64,000 nt of DNA. Source: JABAAE01 sp905480545 (GTDB lineage: Bacteria > Planctomycetota > Planctomycetia > Pirellulales > Pirellulaceae). The translations under genes were made by a program, and so were the position numbers. The stretch lies in the NCBI GenBank assembly GCA_943788025.1, contig CALSOR010000002.1, positions 496,001 to 560,000 on the forward strand. The letters run 5' to 3'. Numbering within the stretch: the stretch's first letter is position 1; the number at the start of each line of letters is the position of its first letter. The notes beneath the pieces are model-generated. The model searched no databases, was not told the DNA's origin, and was given only the letters and a program-made list of their open reading frames with translations. Shown one piece after another: positions 8,885-17,858 of this stretch.

Positions 8885-9139
8885 TCAAATCGCCAGTGAC
8901 AAGAATGGTCGCCAACGAAGCCTAGACGCTCTTTCTAATACCGCAATTGCACCATCGTCAAGGTAGATGAAATTGCATTGTAAGCAAGAATCGATAACGA
9001 CACTTCCGGTTCTATCGTACTGATAAACTTCCATCGATTGCTTGCAGCCCGAACAATTCAGGCGAAGCTTGGGTTGCTTCAAGTTTAAAGGCTTTAGGGC
9101 GGCGTTACGAACTTGAAAAGTTTTCCGCCGCTTGATCAT
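8885..9139 (-). CDS. Small zf-TFIIB-type zinc ribbon protein
   Basis: An 84-residue protein with one zinc ribbon: LNCSGCKQSMEVYQYD supplies the first CxxC and DSCLQCNFIYLDDGA the second, the second ending in the family-typical (F/W)xxDxGE-like turn. The zf-TFIIB family is widespread and mostly uncharacterised. A purine-rich AAGAG precedes the ATG. It converges with the pentapeptide gene. Confidence 0.7.
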   Translation of the reverse strand: MIKRRKTFQVRNAALKPLNLKQPKLRLNCSGCKQSMEVYQYDRTGSVVIDSCLQCNFIYLDDGAIAVLERASRLRWRPFLSLAI

Positions 9140-9409
9140 CAGCTCTTAAAATACGGGGCTACGAATCACAACGCTCTTACATGCTGAGCACAAAACCACC
9201 AAGCGAACCACCCCTGTTCTCTAGCTCCCTGTTCTCTGGCTCCCTGTTCGGAAAACACCAGGGACATAGGCCGGGTGCCGCACCGCCAAGCGTTGTCACC
9301 CGATCAATGGATTCAGGGCGCCAATCGATTTCTTCTTGGCTGGGATGATGATTCACGCATTTTCACTGACGAACAGAGGCAATTTTTCTGGGCCAAGTGA
9401 AGCACGAAA
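9140..9409. other. Intergenic region with 15-bp direct repeats
   Basis: A 270-bp spacer between two minus-strand genes. It holds the short array at 9212-9249 and a GC-rich segment (about 9270-9305) with GGGTGCC and GTCACCCGATC arms. No gene seen. Confidence 0.5.
9212..9249. repeat. Short tandem repeat, 15 bp x 2.5
   Basis: Copies are CCCTGTTCTCTAGCT, CCCTGTTCTCTGGCT and a partial CCCTGTTC. There is one A/G difference between the full copies. The period equals that of the arrays at 3091 and 12571, but the sequence is unrelated. Confidence 0.9.
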
Positions 9410-10096
9410 TCAACGCAAACTGTTTCTTCGCGGCGCCGGCGGAGCCTGCGGAGCATCGTAACTAACCTGACGCGTTCTAGATGGACGAGACTGCGCGGAT
9501 GGACGATTGACTTGCTTTTTCATTACCTCGGGTTGTTGCGCCGGAATGGGAGCGATTTCGCCCTCGTAAACTTGAGCATGACTGCCACAATCGCTGCACC
9601 CAGAATTGCATCCAACTCCTCCACAGCCGACCCCATCCCAATGAGCACCGTACCGTCCGTATCCCCAGACCGCTCCACGAAGCGGGTTGCCGTAACCCCC
9701 ACCGTTTGGCCGATACTGGTACCCCCAAAAAGCAAACGGATTACTTAGCCATGGGATCCGCCCATTAACGCCACGTGAGTACCCTGTCGCATCGCATTCA
9801 TTGCAGGTATTCGGCGGGTTGCTTACCCAATCACCATAATAAATCTCTCCACAACCTGACCCGCAAGCCAATGTTTTACGAACCGTTCCAAACGGGCCAT
9901 TGTACCCGTCGCAATTATTGCAATGATCGCCGCAATCTGAATGTGTTCCGCATGAAGCACAGCCGGCGTCAAGAACGCCGTTACCAACTGCTCTAATGGG
10001 AACATGAAATTGTTCGCATCCTTGTGGCCCCCAACCAACACATCCACTAAGGTTTAGCGATATCAACAACAATCCGATAGCAATCAATTTTTTCAT
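9410..10096 (-). CDS. Cysteine/glycine-rich lipoprotein, hypothetical
   Basis: A 228-residue predicted lipoprotein: basic MKK start, hydrophobic core, then LSGC as lipobox with the lipidated Cys near residue 19. The mature protein has many CxxC-like clusters (CASC, CGDHCNNC, CNEC, CGGVGC, CSDC) and glycine/aromatic-rich stretches (about residues 110-160), then a Pro/Gln/Arg-rich tail. This composition is common among planctomycete surface proteins, where disulfide cross-linking of the envelope is suspected. No enzymatic domain is visible. Confidence 0.75.
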   Translation of the reverse strand: MKKLIAIGLLLISLNLSGCVGWGPQGCEQFHVPIRAVGNGVLDAGCASCGTHSDCGDHCNNCDGYNGPFGTVRKTLACGSGCGEIYYGDWVSNPPNTCNECDATGYSRGVNGRIPWLSNPFAFWGYQYRPNGGGYGNPLRGAVWGYGRYGAHWDGVGCGGVGCNSGCSDCGSHAQVYEGEIAPIPAQQPEVMKKQVNRPSAQSRPSRTRQVSYDAPQAPPAPRRNSLR

Positions 10097-10303
10097 TTTG
10101 CCTCACCCTAAACTTTAATAATCGGCGTTCGAAATGACTTTCGAACGATGACCTCGACTCGTTTTTCGTGCCGATTGCGAAACCATAATTGATCCGCGAT
10201 TCCGGGATCTCCAACCTGAATTGAGCAATCCCTTGGTCTTTATCGACCAGCAAAACCGCTACAATCAATAAAAACCATACAAATTGCCAGAATTGAATTT
10301 CTT

Positions 10304-10747
10304 ATGAAACGTTACTTGTCGATTCCTTTTTTTATCGTGCTGGTCTGCTTCTTGTTTTGCCAGCCTGGATGCGGAAATTCGTTGCAGAACAAGATCGCAG
10401 GAAAATGGGTGATCGACACCGATGAAGACCTTTTCGAAATGATTGGCGACGAACAAGAGTCTGTCGATAACGAGGCCAAGTTCACGCTTGATTTCCAAAA
10501 TGGCGGTTTGTTTGGATCAAAAGTCATTGCATCCGGACACGAGCAGATCAAAACGGGCCGTTGGTTTTTCGTCGAGGGACAAGCCGATATCTGCAAAGTC
10601 CGAGTGTCAATCAATTCTGGAAATTCCAAACTCGAGCCGGACAATGTTTTAACGGATATTAAGTTTATTGACGAAAATACTATTGAGTTGATTCCGCCTA
10701 ATATGGACGCAATCAAACACAAGATGCGATTTCGACGAGGCAAATAG
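10304..10747 (+). CDS. Small predicted lipoprotein
   Basis: A 147-residue protein with a signal peptide (MKRYLSIPFFIVLV) ending at CQPGC, a plausible though imperfect lipobox. The mature part starts IAGKWVIDTDE and has alternating strand-like segments, including GRWFFVEGQ and NTIELIPPN. This is suggestive of a small lipocalin-like beta barrel of the kind that follows G-x-W motifs. No family assigned. The next gene encodes a second lipoprotein of similar design, so the two may be distant paralogues. Confidence 0.65.
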   Translation: MKRYLSIPFFIVLVCFLFCQPGCGNSLQNKIAGKWVIDTDEDLFEMIGDEQESVDNEAKFTLDFQNGGLFGSKVIASGHEQIKTGRWFFVEGQADICKVRVSINSGNSKLEPDNVLTDIKFIDENTIELIPPNMDAIKHKMRFRRGK

Positions 10748-10851
10748 TCATTCGTTGGAATGCAGTCGCTGCTATCAGGATGATGGTGGCGGGCCGATTC
10801 TAATCAGAATCGCTACTTCGATTGAAACAAAGTAACGATGGAGTGTTACAA

Positions 10852-11622
10852 ATGATGGCGTCTCGCAACCTTTCGTTTCTCCCCAGTCACAAAAAAGCCC
10901 TAACCAGTTCGCAATTGCTTGCAGGCCTACTTGTCGCAACCCATTGCTTGATGATTGGTGTTGGGTGCAGTGAATCACCAACAACTGCGGTAGAGACCCA
11001 ATCCAAGATTGCCGACGCAAGTCCCAAACAACTGTCGGCAGAAAAACCGGCATCCACCGAGGAAGAGCCCACAGGCAATCTAAATACTTCGGCTACCAAC
11101 GTCTCCCATGTCAAAGACATTACCGAGTCTTCAAAGCCTACCGGTTTTCAGCTTTCAGGAATTTGGTACGGCGAATCGAGGATCGACGTGGACGTGGCGA
11201 ATGCCAAGCTTTCGAACTTAACAGAAGCTGAATCGAATCATTTGCAATCAATTATTAATTCGTTCGGTTCGATTGTTATGGCTGCTGAGTTCCGAGTCGA
11301 CGGCGTCCTGGAACTGGACATGATGATCTCTGGTCCGGATGGCACACCGCTCCGCGATCGCTCAATTGGAACTTGGAAAACCATTGAGGCAGATCAGACA
11401 GCAATCAAAATCGAAACTTCTGAATACCGCGGCGAAGATACCGAACCTCAAACCAAACTCTATCTGTACAAAATTTTGAGCAACGATCAATTCGAATTTG
11501 TTCCAGAGTCAGTTCATCCGGAGCTTTTCACGATGTCGCCTCGAATCGTTTTCCAACGGGTTAAACAGCCCTTGGAGGATGCAGCAATCGCTGAACAACC
11601 GAGTGCAAATTCGCTTCGCTAA
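10852..11622 (+). CDS. Predicted lipoprotein, hypothetical
   Basis: About 256 residues from the ATG at 10852, preceded by GGAG at 8-bp spacing; in-frame codons upstream are not needed. The signal peptide ends in IGVGC. A Ser/Thr/Glu-rich linker of about 80 residues follows. A C-terminal domain begins SGIWYGESRIDVDV and includes DRSIGTWKTIE and PRIVFQRV, a G-x-W/beta-strand pattern like that of the preceding gene. Likely an outer-surface or periplasmic protein; function unknown. Confidence 0.65.
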   Translation: MMASRNLSFLPSHKKALTSSQLLAGLLVATHCLMIGVGCSESPTTAVETQSKIADASPKQLSAEKPASTEEEPTGNLNTSATNVSHVKDITESSKPTGFQLSGIWYGESRIDVDVANAKLSNLTEAESNHLQSIINSFGSIVMAAEFRVDGVLELDMMISGPDGTPLRDRSIGTWKTIEADQTAIKIETSEYRGEDTEPQTKLYLYKILSNDQFEFVPESVHPELFTMSPRIVFQRVKQPLEDAAIAEQPSANSLR

Positions 11623-11639
11623 TCCCAGTTGATTTTCGA

Positions 11640-12563
11640 CTAGACGAACAGATCAACGGTGACAACGCAAAACAGCCCGACGCTGACGATCGCATTCACA
11701 TTAAAGAATGCCATGTTGACTCGATCGAGATCGTCCGGCCGTACCAATGAGTGTTCGTAGATCAGGAGCGTTGCCAAAACGACGATGCCCATCCAGTAGA
11801 TCACTCCCAGGGACAAACTTGGGCCGCCAGCATATTCGGCAAAAGGAAGACCACACAACGTCAACACCATAATCGCATGGCTAATTGCTGCGATGCGAAG
11901 TGCTCCAGCGATTCCATAACGAACTGGCACACTCTTGAGTTTCGCCTCTTTGTCAAACTCGAAATCTTGACAGGCGTAAATGATATCGAATCCGGAAACC
12001 CAAAACAAAACAGCCAGCGACAATACGCCAGGCGTGATCAAGTCATTGGGATTTTGGGTTATGAATTCGCCGCGAATGGCAATCCAGGCCGCCAATGGCG
12101 CGAGCATCAGCGAAAGCCCCAACCAAAAATGCGCGAGCGAGGTGAATCGTTTGGTAAGACTGTAAACAAACAACACCAGCAAAACGGGCACAGACAAAAA
12201 CAAGGGCAACCTATTGGGCAGAAAAATCAGCGTCGATGCAATGAACCCCATTGATGTCACCAGCGTGAACAAGACGACGCTATTCAGAGAAAGCGCCCCG
12301 CTAGGGATGTGACGACCCTTTGTTCGTGGATTTTCCGCATCAATCTTCCGATCTGCAATTCGATTAAATGCCATCGCTGCGCTGCGTGCAAAAACCATGC
12401 AAAGTAAAATCCCAAGGAGATCGAACCAGCGAAATGCGACCGTGTTTCCTTTGCTCAGAGGTGCTGTCCAAGCCATCACTGCCGCGAGCATTGCGAACGG
12501 CAACGCAAAGAGCGTATGACTGAAACGGATCATTTCTAGAATCTTTTTGATGTTCTCCAACAC
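11640..12563 (-). CDS. ubiA: UbiA-family prenyltransferase (menaquinone pathway)
   Basis: An integral membrane prenyltransferase that joins a polyprenyl chain to an aromatic acid. From the GTG at 12563 it is 307 residues, the usual length, with about eight or nine helices. The two Asp-rich motifs are NRIADRKID near residue 68 and the DFEFDKEAK segment near residue 190. The 12563 GTG lies just past the ubiX stop and has GGAAGAG upstream. A GTG at 12644 is also open and would add a KRKSL-repeat tail of about 27 residues encoded by the tandem repeat. Last gene of the ubiE-ubiX-ubiA operon. Together with ubiX it most likely acts in futalosine-route menaquinone synthesis (MqnP role). Confidence 0.88.
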   Translation of the reverse strand: MLENIKKILEMIRFSHTLFALPFAMLAAVMAWTAPLSKGNTVAFRWFDLLGILLCMVFARSAAMAFNRIADRKIDAENPRTKGRHIPSGALSLNSVVLFTLVTSMGFIASTLIFLPNRLPLFLSVPVLLVLFVYSLTKRFTSLAHFWLGLSLMLAPLAAWIAIRGEFITQNPNDLITPGVLSLAVLFWVSGFDIIYACQDFEFDKEAKLKSVPVRYGIAGALRIAAISHAIMVLTLCGLPFAEYAGGPSLSLGVIYWMGIVVLATLLIYEHSLVRPDDLDRVNMAFFNVNAIVSVGLFCVVTVDLFV

Positions 12564-12564
12564 T

Positions 12565-13245
12565 CTAAGACTCTTCCTTTTCAGACTCTTCCTTTTCAGA
12601 CTCTTCCTTTTCAGACTCTTCCTTTTCAGACTCTTCCTTTTCACCCCAGCGTGAAATCAATGCATTGTCTAAACCAAATTGATCTAGGATTCTGGCAACA
12701 ATAAAATCAATGAGATCGTCCAGTGACTGAACTCCGTGATACCAACCAGGCATCGCCGGAAGAACAACTGCACCGGCTTCGGTAACTTTCTTCATGTTGT
12801 CAATATGGACGAGTGACAACGGTGTTTCTCGCGTCACCAAAACCAATTTCCGACGCTCCTTTAAATGCACATCCGCCGCCCGCTGAATCAAATTCGTACT
12901 CGATCCACTAGCGATTCCGGAAAGTGTGCTACCGGAACATGGCGCGACCACCATGCCCTCCGTTCGAAACGAACCACTGGCAATCGGTGTAAAGTAGTCC
13001 TTGTAATTGTGGTAAGTCAGCGAGGAGGTATCGAATGCAGTCGAATCATTTAAACCAAGTAACGAAGTGACATCAAAGTCTTCAAGATTCACAAACCGGT
13101 TGAGTTCTTGTGCAATGACCTGCGCGCCAGACGGACTAATCGTCAAATGAACTGGAACCTGATTCCGCAGAAGAACTTCTAGCAACCGAACGGAATAGGG
13201 AGCACCACTCGCACCGGTGATCGCAACAACTAGCGGATATTTCAT
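12565..13245 (-). CDS. ubiX: UbiX-like flavin prenyltransferase
   Basis: A 226-residue cytoplasmic flavoprotein that makes the prenylated FMN used by UbiD-type decarboxylases. Landmarks are ITGASGAPYSVRLLE at the N-terminus, VVAPCSGSTLSGIASGSS near residue 100, LVTRETPLSLVHIDNM near residue 140 and the PAMPGWYH segment. The last 26 residues are five copies of EKEES encoded by a 15-bp tandem repeat, an acidic tail absent from normal UbiX proteins, which end near residue 200. It overlaps ubiE by ATGA, implying translational coupling. No ubiD gene is visible in the window. Confidence 0.92.
   Translation of the reverse strand: MKYPLVVAITGASGAPYSVRLLEVLLRNQVPVHLTISPSGAQVIAQELNRFVNLEDFDVTSLLGLNDSTAFDTSSLTYHNYKDYFTPIASGSFRTEGMVVAPCSGSTLSGIASGSSTNLIQRAADVHLKERRKLVLVTRETPLSLVHIDNMKKVTEAGAVVLPAMPGWYHGVQSLDDLIDFIVARILDQFGLDNALISRWGEKEESEKEESEKEESEKEESEKEES
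12571..12643. repeat. 15-bp tandem repeat across the ubiX-ubiA junction
   Basis: Four perfect copies of CTCTTCCTTTTCAGA plus 13 bases of a fifth (plus-strand view), with a degenerate remnant at 12566-12570. Read on the minus strand in the ubiX frame it encodes SEKEE units; shifted one frame it encodes KRKSL units that are open from a GTG at 12644 into ubiA. Each copy carries AAGGAAGAG, a Shine-Dalgarno-like core. The ubiX stop TAG is formed where the last copy diverges. Confidence 0.96.
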
Positions 13246-13952
13246 TTCGTTCCGATATATAAGGTTGCGATTCCAAAGGTCATTGGGATAAACTTCGTAT
13301 CTTTTAAGCCGGCCTCCGACATCATGTTAGTTAAGGCCTGATATTGCGGGAATTCCCCAACGGTTTCCGGCAAATACTCGTATGCATTCGAATCGTTACG
13401 AGCGAACCATTGTCCGATCCTAGGAAGAACATTTTTGAAGTACCACTTGTACATTGACTTGATCGGCTGATACCGCGGCATCGTAAACTCAAGCACAGCG
13501 ACCTGACCGCCCGGTTTGCAAACACGTACCATTTCCTTCAATCCGAGCATCGTGTCCGCTACATTCCGTAAGCCAAATGCGACGGTGACAATCGAAAAGT
13601 AATCAGAGTCGAGCGGCAAATTTTGCGTATCTGCCTCTTGAAATTGAATCTTGTTTTGATACCGGAACCGAGTTTGTTTTTTTTCGCCAAACGCAAGCAT
13701 TTCCGGGCAAAAGTCAGACGCGACGATCTCCGACTTCCCTTTCGTTTTTTTATAAAAAGAAATCGCAAGATCACCCGTCCCCGTGCAGCAATCAAGTATC
13801 GGCTCGCCAGGATTCGGCTTCAGTTTTCGGACAGTATACCAACGCCAATAATGGTCTACGTTCATGGAGAGCACATGATTCATGCGGTCATAGTTTGGCG
13901 CAATTTGCCCAAACATCTCTTGAACTTTGGCGTTTGATTTATCGACAGTCAT
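13242..13952 (-). CDS. ubiE: UbiE/MenG methyltransferase
   Basis: Demethylmenaquinone C-methyltransferase, 236 residues from the ATG at 13952 (MTVDKSNAKVQEMF); the reading frame extends further upstream, but the extra 31 codons fit no family pattern. The family signature is clear: FGQIAPNYDRMNHVLSM near residue 14, motif I DCCTGTGDLA near residue 60, VTVAFGLRNV near residue 125 and the C-terminal TFGIATLYIG. It performs the last step of menaquinone synthesis using SAM. First gene of the ubiE-ubiX-ubiA operon. Confidence 0.93.
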   Translation of the reverse strand: MTVDKSNAKVQEMFGQIAPNYDRMNHVLSMNVDHYWRWYTVRKLKPNPGEPILDCCTGTGDLAISFYKKTKGKSEIVASDFCPEMLAFGEKKQTRFRYQNKIQFQEADTQNLPLDSDYFSIVTVAFGLRNVADTMLGLKEMVRVCKPGGQVAVLEFTMPRYQPIKSMYKWYFKNVLPRIGQWFARNDSNAYEYLPETVGEFPQYQALTNMMSEAGLKDTKFIPMTFGIATLYIGTK

Positions 13953-14099
13953 GGAATGAGAATAGACTAAAAAAAATGGAATTCCGCATTCTAACTGGAA
14001 TTTACCAAATCGGATAACCGGCGACGATTCAGGTGCACCGACCATTTATTGCCCCTGTAGCCTGATCCGTTGCTTAAAGCTCAAGTGCGATACTGATAT

Positions 14100-14945
14100 C
14101 TACTGTCCCGAGCGTTTCAATCGTGTGATGTCCGCATACTTTTCCGGGTGCCGATCTTCGAATCGATCGATTTCATGCTTACCGGGCACGCGAACTAACT
14201 TTTTATTCCGTGGGATGGACGAATCAATTTCCGCGATAAAAATCGATTCGTTTTGATGATTTTCAAATACGACATCAACCCCATCACAATCACAAATCTT
14301 GCTTTTACCGATAAAGTCAAAACCACGTTCCGAACCGACCCGATTGACTGAAATAAAATAGGCGTGGTTCTCCATCGATCTCGCGTTGGGAATCACGTCA
14401 GCTGCCGCAAGTGCTCCGGGCGGCCAGTTGGTTGGCAGCACCAAAACGTCCGCACCCTTGATCGCAAGACACCGACTCGATTCGGGAAACGATCCGTCGT
14501 AACAAATATGCATGCCAATTCGTGTAAAACCCAGGTCATAGACTTCAAACGAATCGCCAACCGAGGTAAACCGGTCCACTCCGAGGAATGGCAAGTGGAT
14601 CTTGCGGTAAGTTCCGACCAGGCCGTCCGGCCCAATCAGATTCAGGCTATTAAACAACTTGCCCTCTTTTTGTTCCAGAAAACCGTACACGGTGTAGCAC
14701 TTTTCCGCAGCACAAGTTTGCTGAAAAAACTCCGAGGTTGGCCCGTCTGCAGATTCCGCTACCGACATGGCTTCATCAAAACCTTCAAAACAATAACCGG
14801 TCGTTGCACATTCTGGAAAGACGATCACCTTCGCATCCTGTTCCCGGGCAAGCATCAAGCGTGCTGCCATTGCAGTACGATTCGCATCAATCTCTGCCAG
14901 CTTGATGTCCATTTGAACGCCGGCGATTTTATAAACTGAACTCAT
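14100..14945 (-). CDS. Nitrilase-superfamily carbon-nitrogen hydrolase
   Basis: A 281-residue cytoplasmic C-N hydrolase with the full Glu-Lys-Cys triad: E45 in FPECATTGY, K115 in YRKIHLPF and C148 in GMHICYDGSFPE. The length and the NPD-like SMENHAYFISVNRVG segment near residue 195 place it among amidase/omega-amidase or N-carbamoylputrescine-amidase-like branches. The substrate cannot be fixed from sequence. It lies 147 bp upstream of ubiE on the same strand, but nothing ties it to quinone synthesis. Confidence 0.88.
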   Translation of the reverse strand: MSSVYKIAGVQMDIKLAEIDANRTAMAARLMLAREQDAKVIVFPECATTGYCFEGFDEAMSVAESADGPTSEFFQQTCAAEKCYTVYGFLEQKEGKLFNSLNLIGPDGLVGTYRKIHLPFLGVDRFTSVGDSFEVYDLGFTRIGMHICYDGSFPESSRCLAIKGADVLVLPTNWPPGALAAADVIPNARSMENHAYFISVNRVGSERGFDFIGKSKICDCDGVDVVFENHQNESIFIAEIDSSIPRNKKLVRVPGKHEIDRFEDRHPEKYADITRLKRSGQ

Positions 14946-15021
14946 GGTGGGTTTACTTTAAAAAAACGATCCGACGGCTGTTCCGAGAGAGCGATCGTGC
15001 TGTACGCACCAGACAATACGG

Positions 15022-17589
15022 CTATCGAACTTCCTTTGCAATTTCATCACGAAGTTGACGGTATGACGGATCGTTTGGAGCAAGAATTAGTAGTTTGTCA
15101 GCGTGCAAAAGTGCGCCGGCGAATTTTTGTTGTTTCTGCAGAATCAAAACATAATGCAAAAGAATCGTCGGATCCTCCGGCGCTAGTCCTACGGCTATTT
15201 TCAATTGTTTTTCACACTCCTCAATTTGATTATCAACATACAAAGCCATGGCATATCGATCGACAACAGCCGCACCGATTTGCGATTGAATCGCTCGTTT
15301 GGCCTCAACCCTCAAGACGTTGAGTTCACCTTTCCGAAGTTCCCGCGTCTCGTCACGTAAAGCCGCAATCCGAGTTGTCAATTTTTTGAATACTGGTGAT
15401 TCGGTCTGGCCAGAGAGCTCCGCGAGTTGCTGATTAAACCGCCCAATCAATTGCTCATTCATTGCAGCCAAGTTTCCACGAGCGCCGGATTCCAAGGGCT
15501 CGACTCGTACGGCATCGCGATAAGCTTGCCTTGCGAGCTCAAAATACCGATCGGACTCTACCAACTTCTTGGCACTAAAACGCCGTCGCTGTTGCTCGTT
15601 TGCCTCGGATTTCAATTGATAAATCGAACCCAATGCCAAAAGAGTGCGGGCCCTTTCCTGATTGCTCTTCACCGATGCCACCAGCTCGTCAAACGCTGCG
15701 CTAACAACCTCCATTTCCTTGGAGTCCAAGTGCTTTTCCTGAATCGAAGACGGAATCCGAAGCATGATTCGGGATGCTTCAATGCGAACCAATAGTGCTG
15801 GATGCTCACTCAGTTCCTTCAAAGTCGAGACGTAATTCGTCAATGCATTCGCAACCGCGATCTCCGAGTTTGCTTTCCATGAAGCATTCAATATTGTCGC
15901 TATTTCGATTTCTAGCGTTTGCAACAAGCCCTGGATCACGAGGACGCTCTCCTCTTGTTGAAGCAACTTCATCGTTGGACTCATGTTGTCTTTGTCGGAT
16001 CCCATAAACGCACGACTCGCCGACCGCTCAAGCTCTCGAGCATTTCGAGAAAGTTCCATTGCCGCCGTTGCGCGAACGATGTCCGCAGTTTTCCGATCCG
16101 AGACCATTCTGCGAAGTTTGTCGTGTGCATCGCTATCATCATCATCGTTTCGGATGCGATGAAAAATTTCAGCATAATGATCAGGTCGTTTGGGTTCATC
16201 GTACCAATCGGTAACGCTCTTTTCTGCCCAAGTATCAAGACGCTTTAATTCATCAGCAATCACTTTATTTTTTTTCGAAAGCGTTAACCAATCCAGATAC
16301 TGTTTTCCCGCTAATAATTTCTGTTCGGTTGGCGGAAGTTTGGTCGAATCGATATGACATTGGCTGCAAGCGTTGGGTGTATTGTGTTTGACGCTGAGGT
16401 CCGGACGTGGAATTCGCAAGCTATGATCGCGTCGCGGATCGACATGCATGTAAGTCGTTGAGGGCATATGGCATTCGACACATTTTGCCCCCGTTGAACC
16501 CGCTTGATGACGGTGATGATTCGGCGAATCGTATTTACCCGCTGGATGCGCGTGGCATGAAGTACACAGTTCGTTGGTATCAAATTTCACTTTGGTCGAA
16601 TGCGGATCGTGGCAGTCCGTGCAACGAATCCCTTCGTGATACATTTTGCTCTGTAGGAATGAACCGTAGACGTAGACTTCATCCTTAATCTGACCATCGT
16701 CATGATAAGTTTGTTCGGTCAACAGCTCCGGAGAATAGTAATCGGTAAAACTTTTTCCGCCACAAAAACCTTCCTGAATTCCTCCGCGTCGGGCATGACA
16801 CTTGGCACAGGTTTCAATTTGGTTGGTTGAGTCCTCGCCCTTTAATTTCGCCAAACCGTAGCCCTGTTTTCGATCCCAAAAAAAGGAATTGCTCTCCGCC
16901 ATCATAACGTGATGACTGCCCGGACCATGGCAAGCTTCGCAACTGACATCAATTTCGGAAAACGTTGTGTGATAAGTCAACGAATCGAGGTCAAAATTCT
17001 TTTTTAAATCCGTGGAGTGACAATCGGCACAACTCGTGTTCCAGCATTGAGTCCGCCCGGTCCAATGCAGTGGATCCCCTGGTTCGATTTTTTCCTTCAC
17101 GTCAGGTGGCTGAAGCTGAAACCACTCTTTCTTTTTTGTATCCCAGCAAATTGAAAGAACCTGCAATCTCGCAATTTCATTTTTTGGCATGTCCGCAGGG
17201 CGGTCGAATTCAACCATATACTGCTGCAGCGGTTCAACACCGAAAACGTACTTGACCTCAAAGTCCTCAATCGTTCCGTTTGGCCCCTCGGTGCGGACCA
17301 TGAACCTACCGTCATCTCGGTAAAACCTGGACTCGATCCCAAATGATGTGAAAGTTTCACCACTGAACGAAGCAAGCACTGTTTCCTCGCTCGCAATGTC
17401 CATGGCTTTGTCATGATGCGAGCCATGGAAGCGATCGACCTCGGTTTGATGGCATTTGACACAAGAGTCTCGGCCGACGAAGGTCGCCGGAGACGATTCG
17501 GGGATCACGGAATACCAGTCCGTAAAGACATACCCCCCTATGAGGGCCGAGGCAGCGAGCAAGCATATTGCGACGACTTTGAAACGCAT
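15022..17589 (-). CDS. Octaheme-type multiheme cytochrome c with C-terminal TPR-like repeats
   Basis: An 855-residue protein anchored by one N-terminal helix (VVAICLLAASALIGGYVF). Eight CxxCH motifs lie in the first 420 residues: CVKCH, CADCH, CEACH, CAKCH, CTDCH, CTSCH, CVECH and CSQCH. Patterns such as CTDCHDPHS match the cytochrome c554/doubled-CXXCH group used in periplasmic electron transfer. The second half has no hemes. It is helical and ends in tetratricopeptide-like units (ARQAYRDAVRVEPLESGARG, QLKIAVGLAPEDPTILLHY, ADKLLILAPNDPSYR). The combination suggests an electron carrier with a protein-docking tail. It stands alone, so redox partners are not indicated. Confidence 0.9.
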   Translation of the reverse strand: MRFKVVAICLLAASALIGGYVFTDWYSVIPESSPATFVGRDSCVKCHQTEVDRFHGSHHDKAMDIASEETVLASFSGETFTSFGIESRFYRDDGRFMVRTEGPNGTIEDFEVKYVFGVEPLQQYMVEFDRPADMPKNEIARLQVLSICWDTKKKEWFQLQPPDVKEKIEPGDPLHWTGRTQCWNTSCADCHSTDLKKNFDLDSLTYHTTFSEIDVSCEACHGPGSHHVMMAESNSFFWDRKQGYGLAKLKGEDSTNQIETCAKCHARRGGIQEGFCGGKSFTDYYSPELLTEQTYHDDGQIKDEVYVYGSFLQSKMYHEGIRCTDCHDPHSTKVKFDTNELCTSCHAHPAGKYDSPNHHRHQAGSTGAKCVECHMPSTTYMHVDPRRDHSLRIPRPDLSVKHNTPNACSQCHIDSTKLPPTEQKLLAGKQYLDWLTLSKKNKVIADELKRLDTWAEKSVTDWYDEPKRPDHYAEIFHRIRNDDDDSDAHDKLRRMVSDRKTADIVRATAAMELSRNARELERSASRAFMGSDKDNMSPTMKLLQQEESVLVIQGLLQTLEIEIATILNASWKANSEIAVANALTNYVSTLKELSEHPALLVRIEASRIMLRIPSSIQEKHLDSKEMEVVSAAFDELVASVKSNQERARTLLALGSIYQLKSEANEQQRRRFSAKKLVESDRYFELARQAYRDAVRVEPLESGARGNLAAMNEQLIGRFNQQLAELSGQTESPVFKKLTTRIAALRDETRELRKGELNVLRVEAKRAIQSQIGAAVVDRYAMALYVDNQIEECEKQLKIAVGLAPEDPTILLHYVLILQKQQKFAGALLHADKLLILAPNDPSYRQLRDEIAKEVR

Positions 17590-17858
17590 TAATTGTTCCG
17601 ATTAAACTGACTTTGATTCAATTGTGTCGCGAAAAACACCCAATAGCACCGAAATAAACACAGTGATGATGCCTTTTTTAGTGAAAAGCACGATCTGATT
17701 TTCCTCGCATTTTGGCGAACCACTAATTTAGGGGGAGTGGATTTGGACATGTCGAAATTCCTAAGATTCGTGGACTTTTCCAGCCGTTTAGCTTAAATTA
17801 CCTGTGAATTCGAACATCGAATCCTGCTCCAAGTTACCATCTTTAATGATATTCACTA

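Noticed and set aside
12564..12644. KRKSL-repeat leader as a genuine N-terminus of UbiA
   Set aside because: UbiA is full length from the GTG at 12563 just after the ubiX stop. The leader has no family counterpart; kept only as an alternative.
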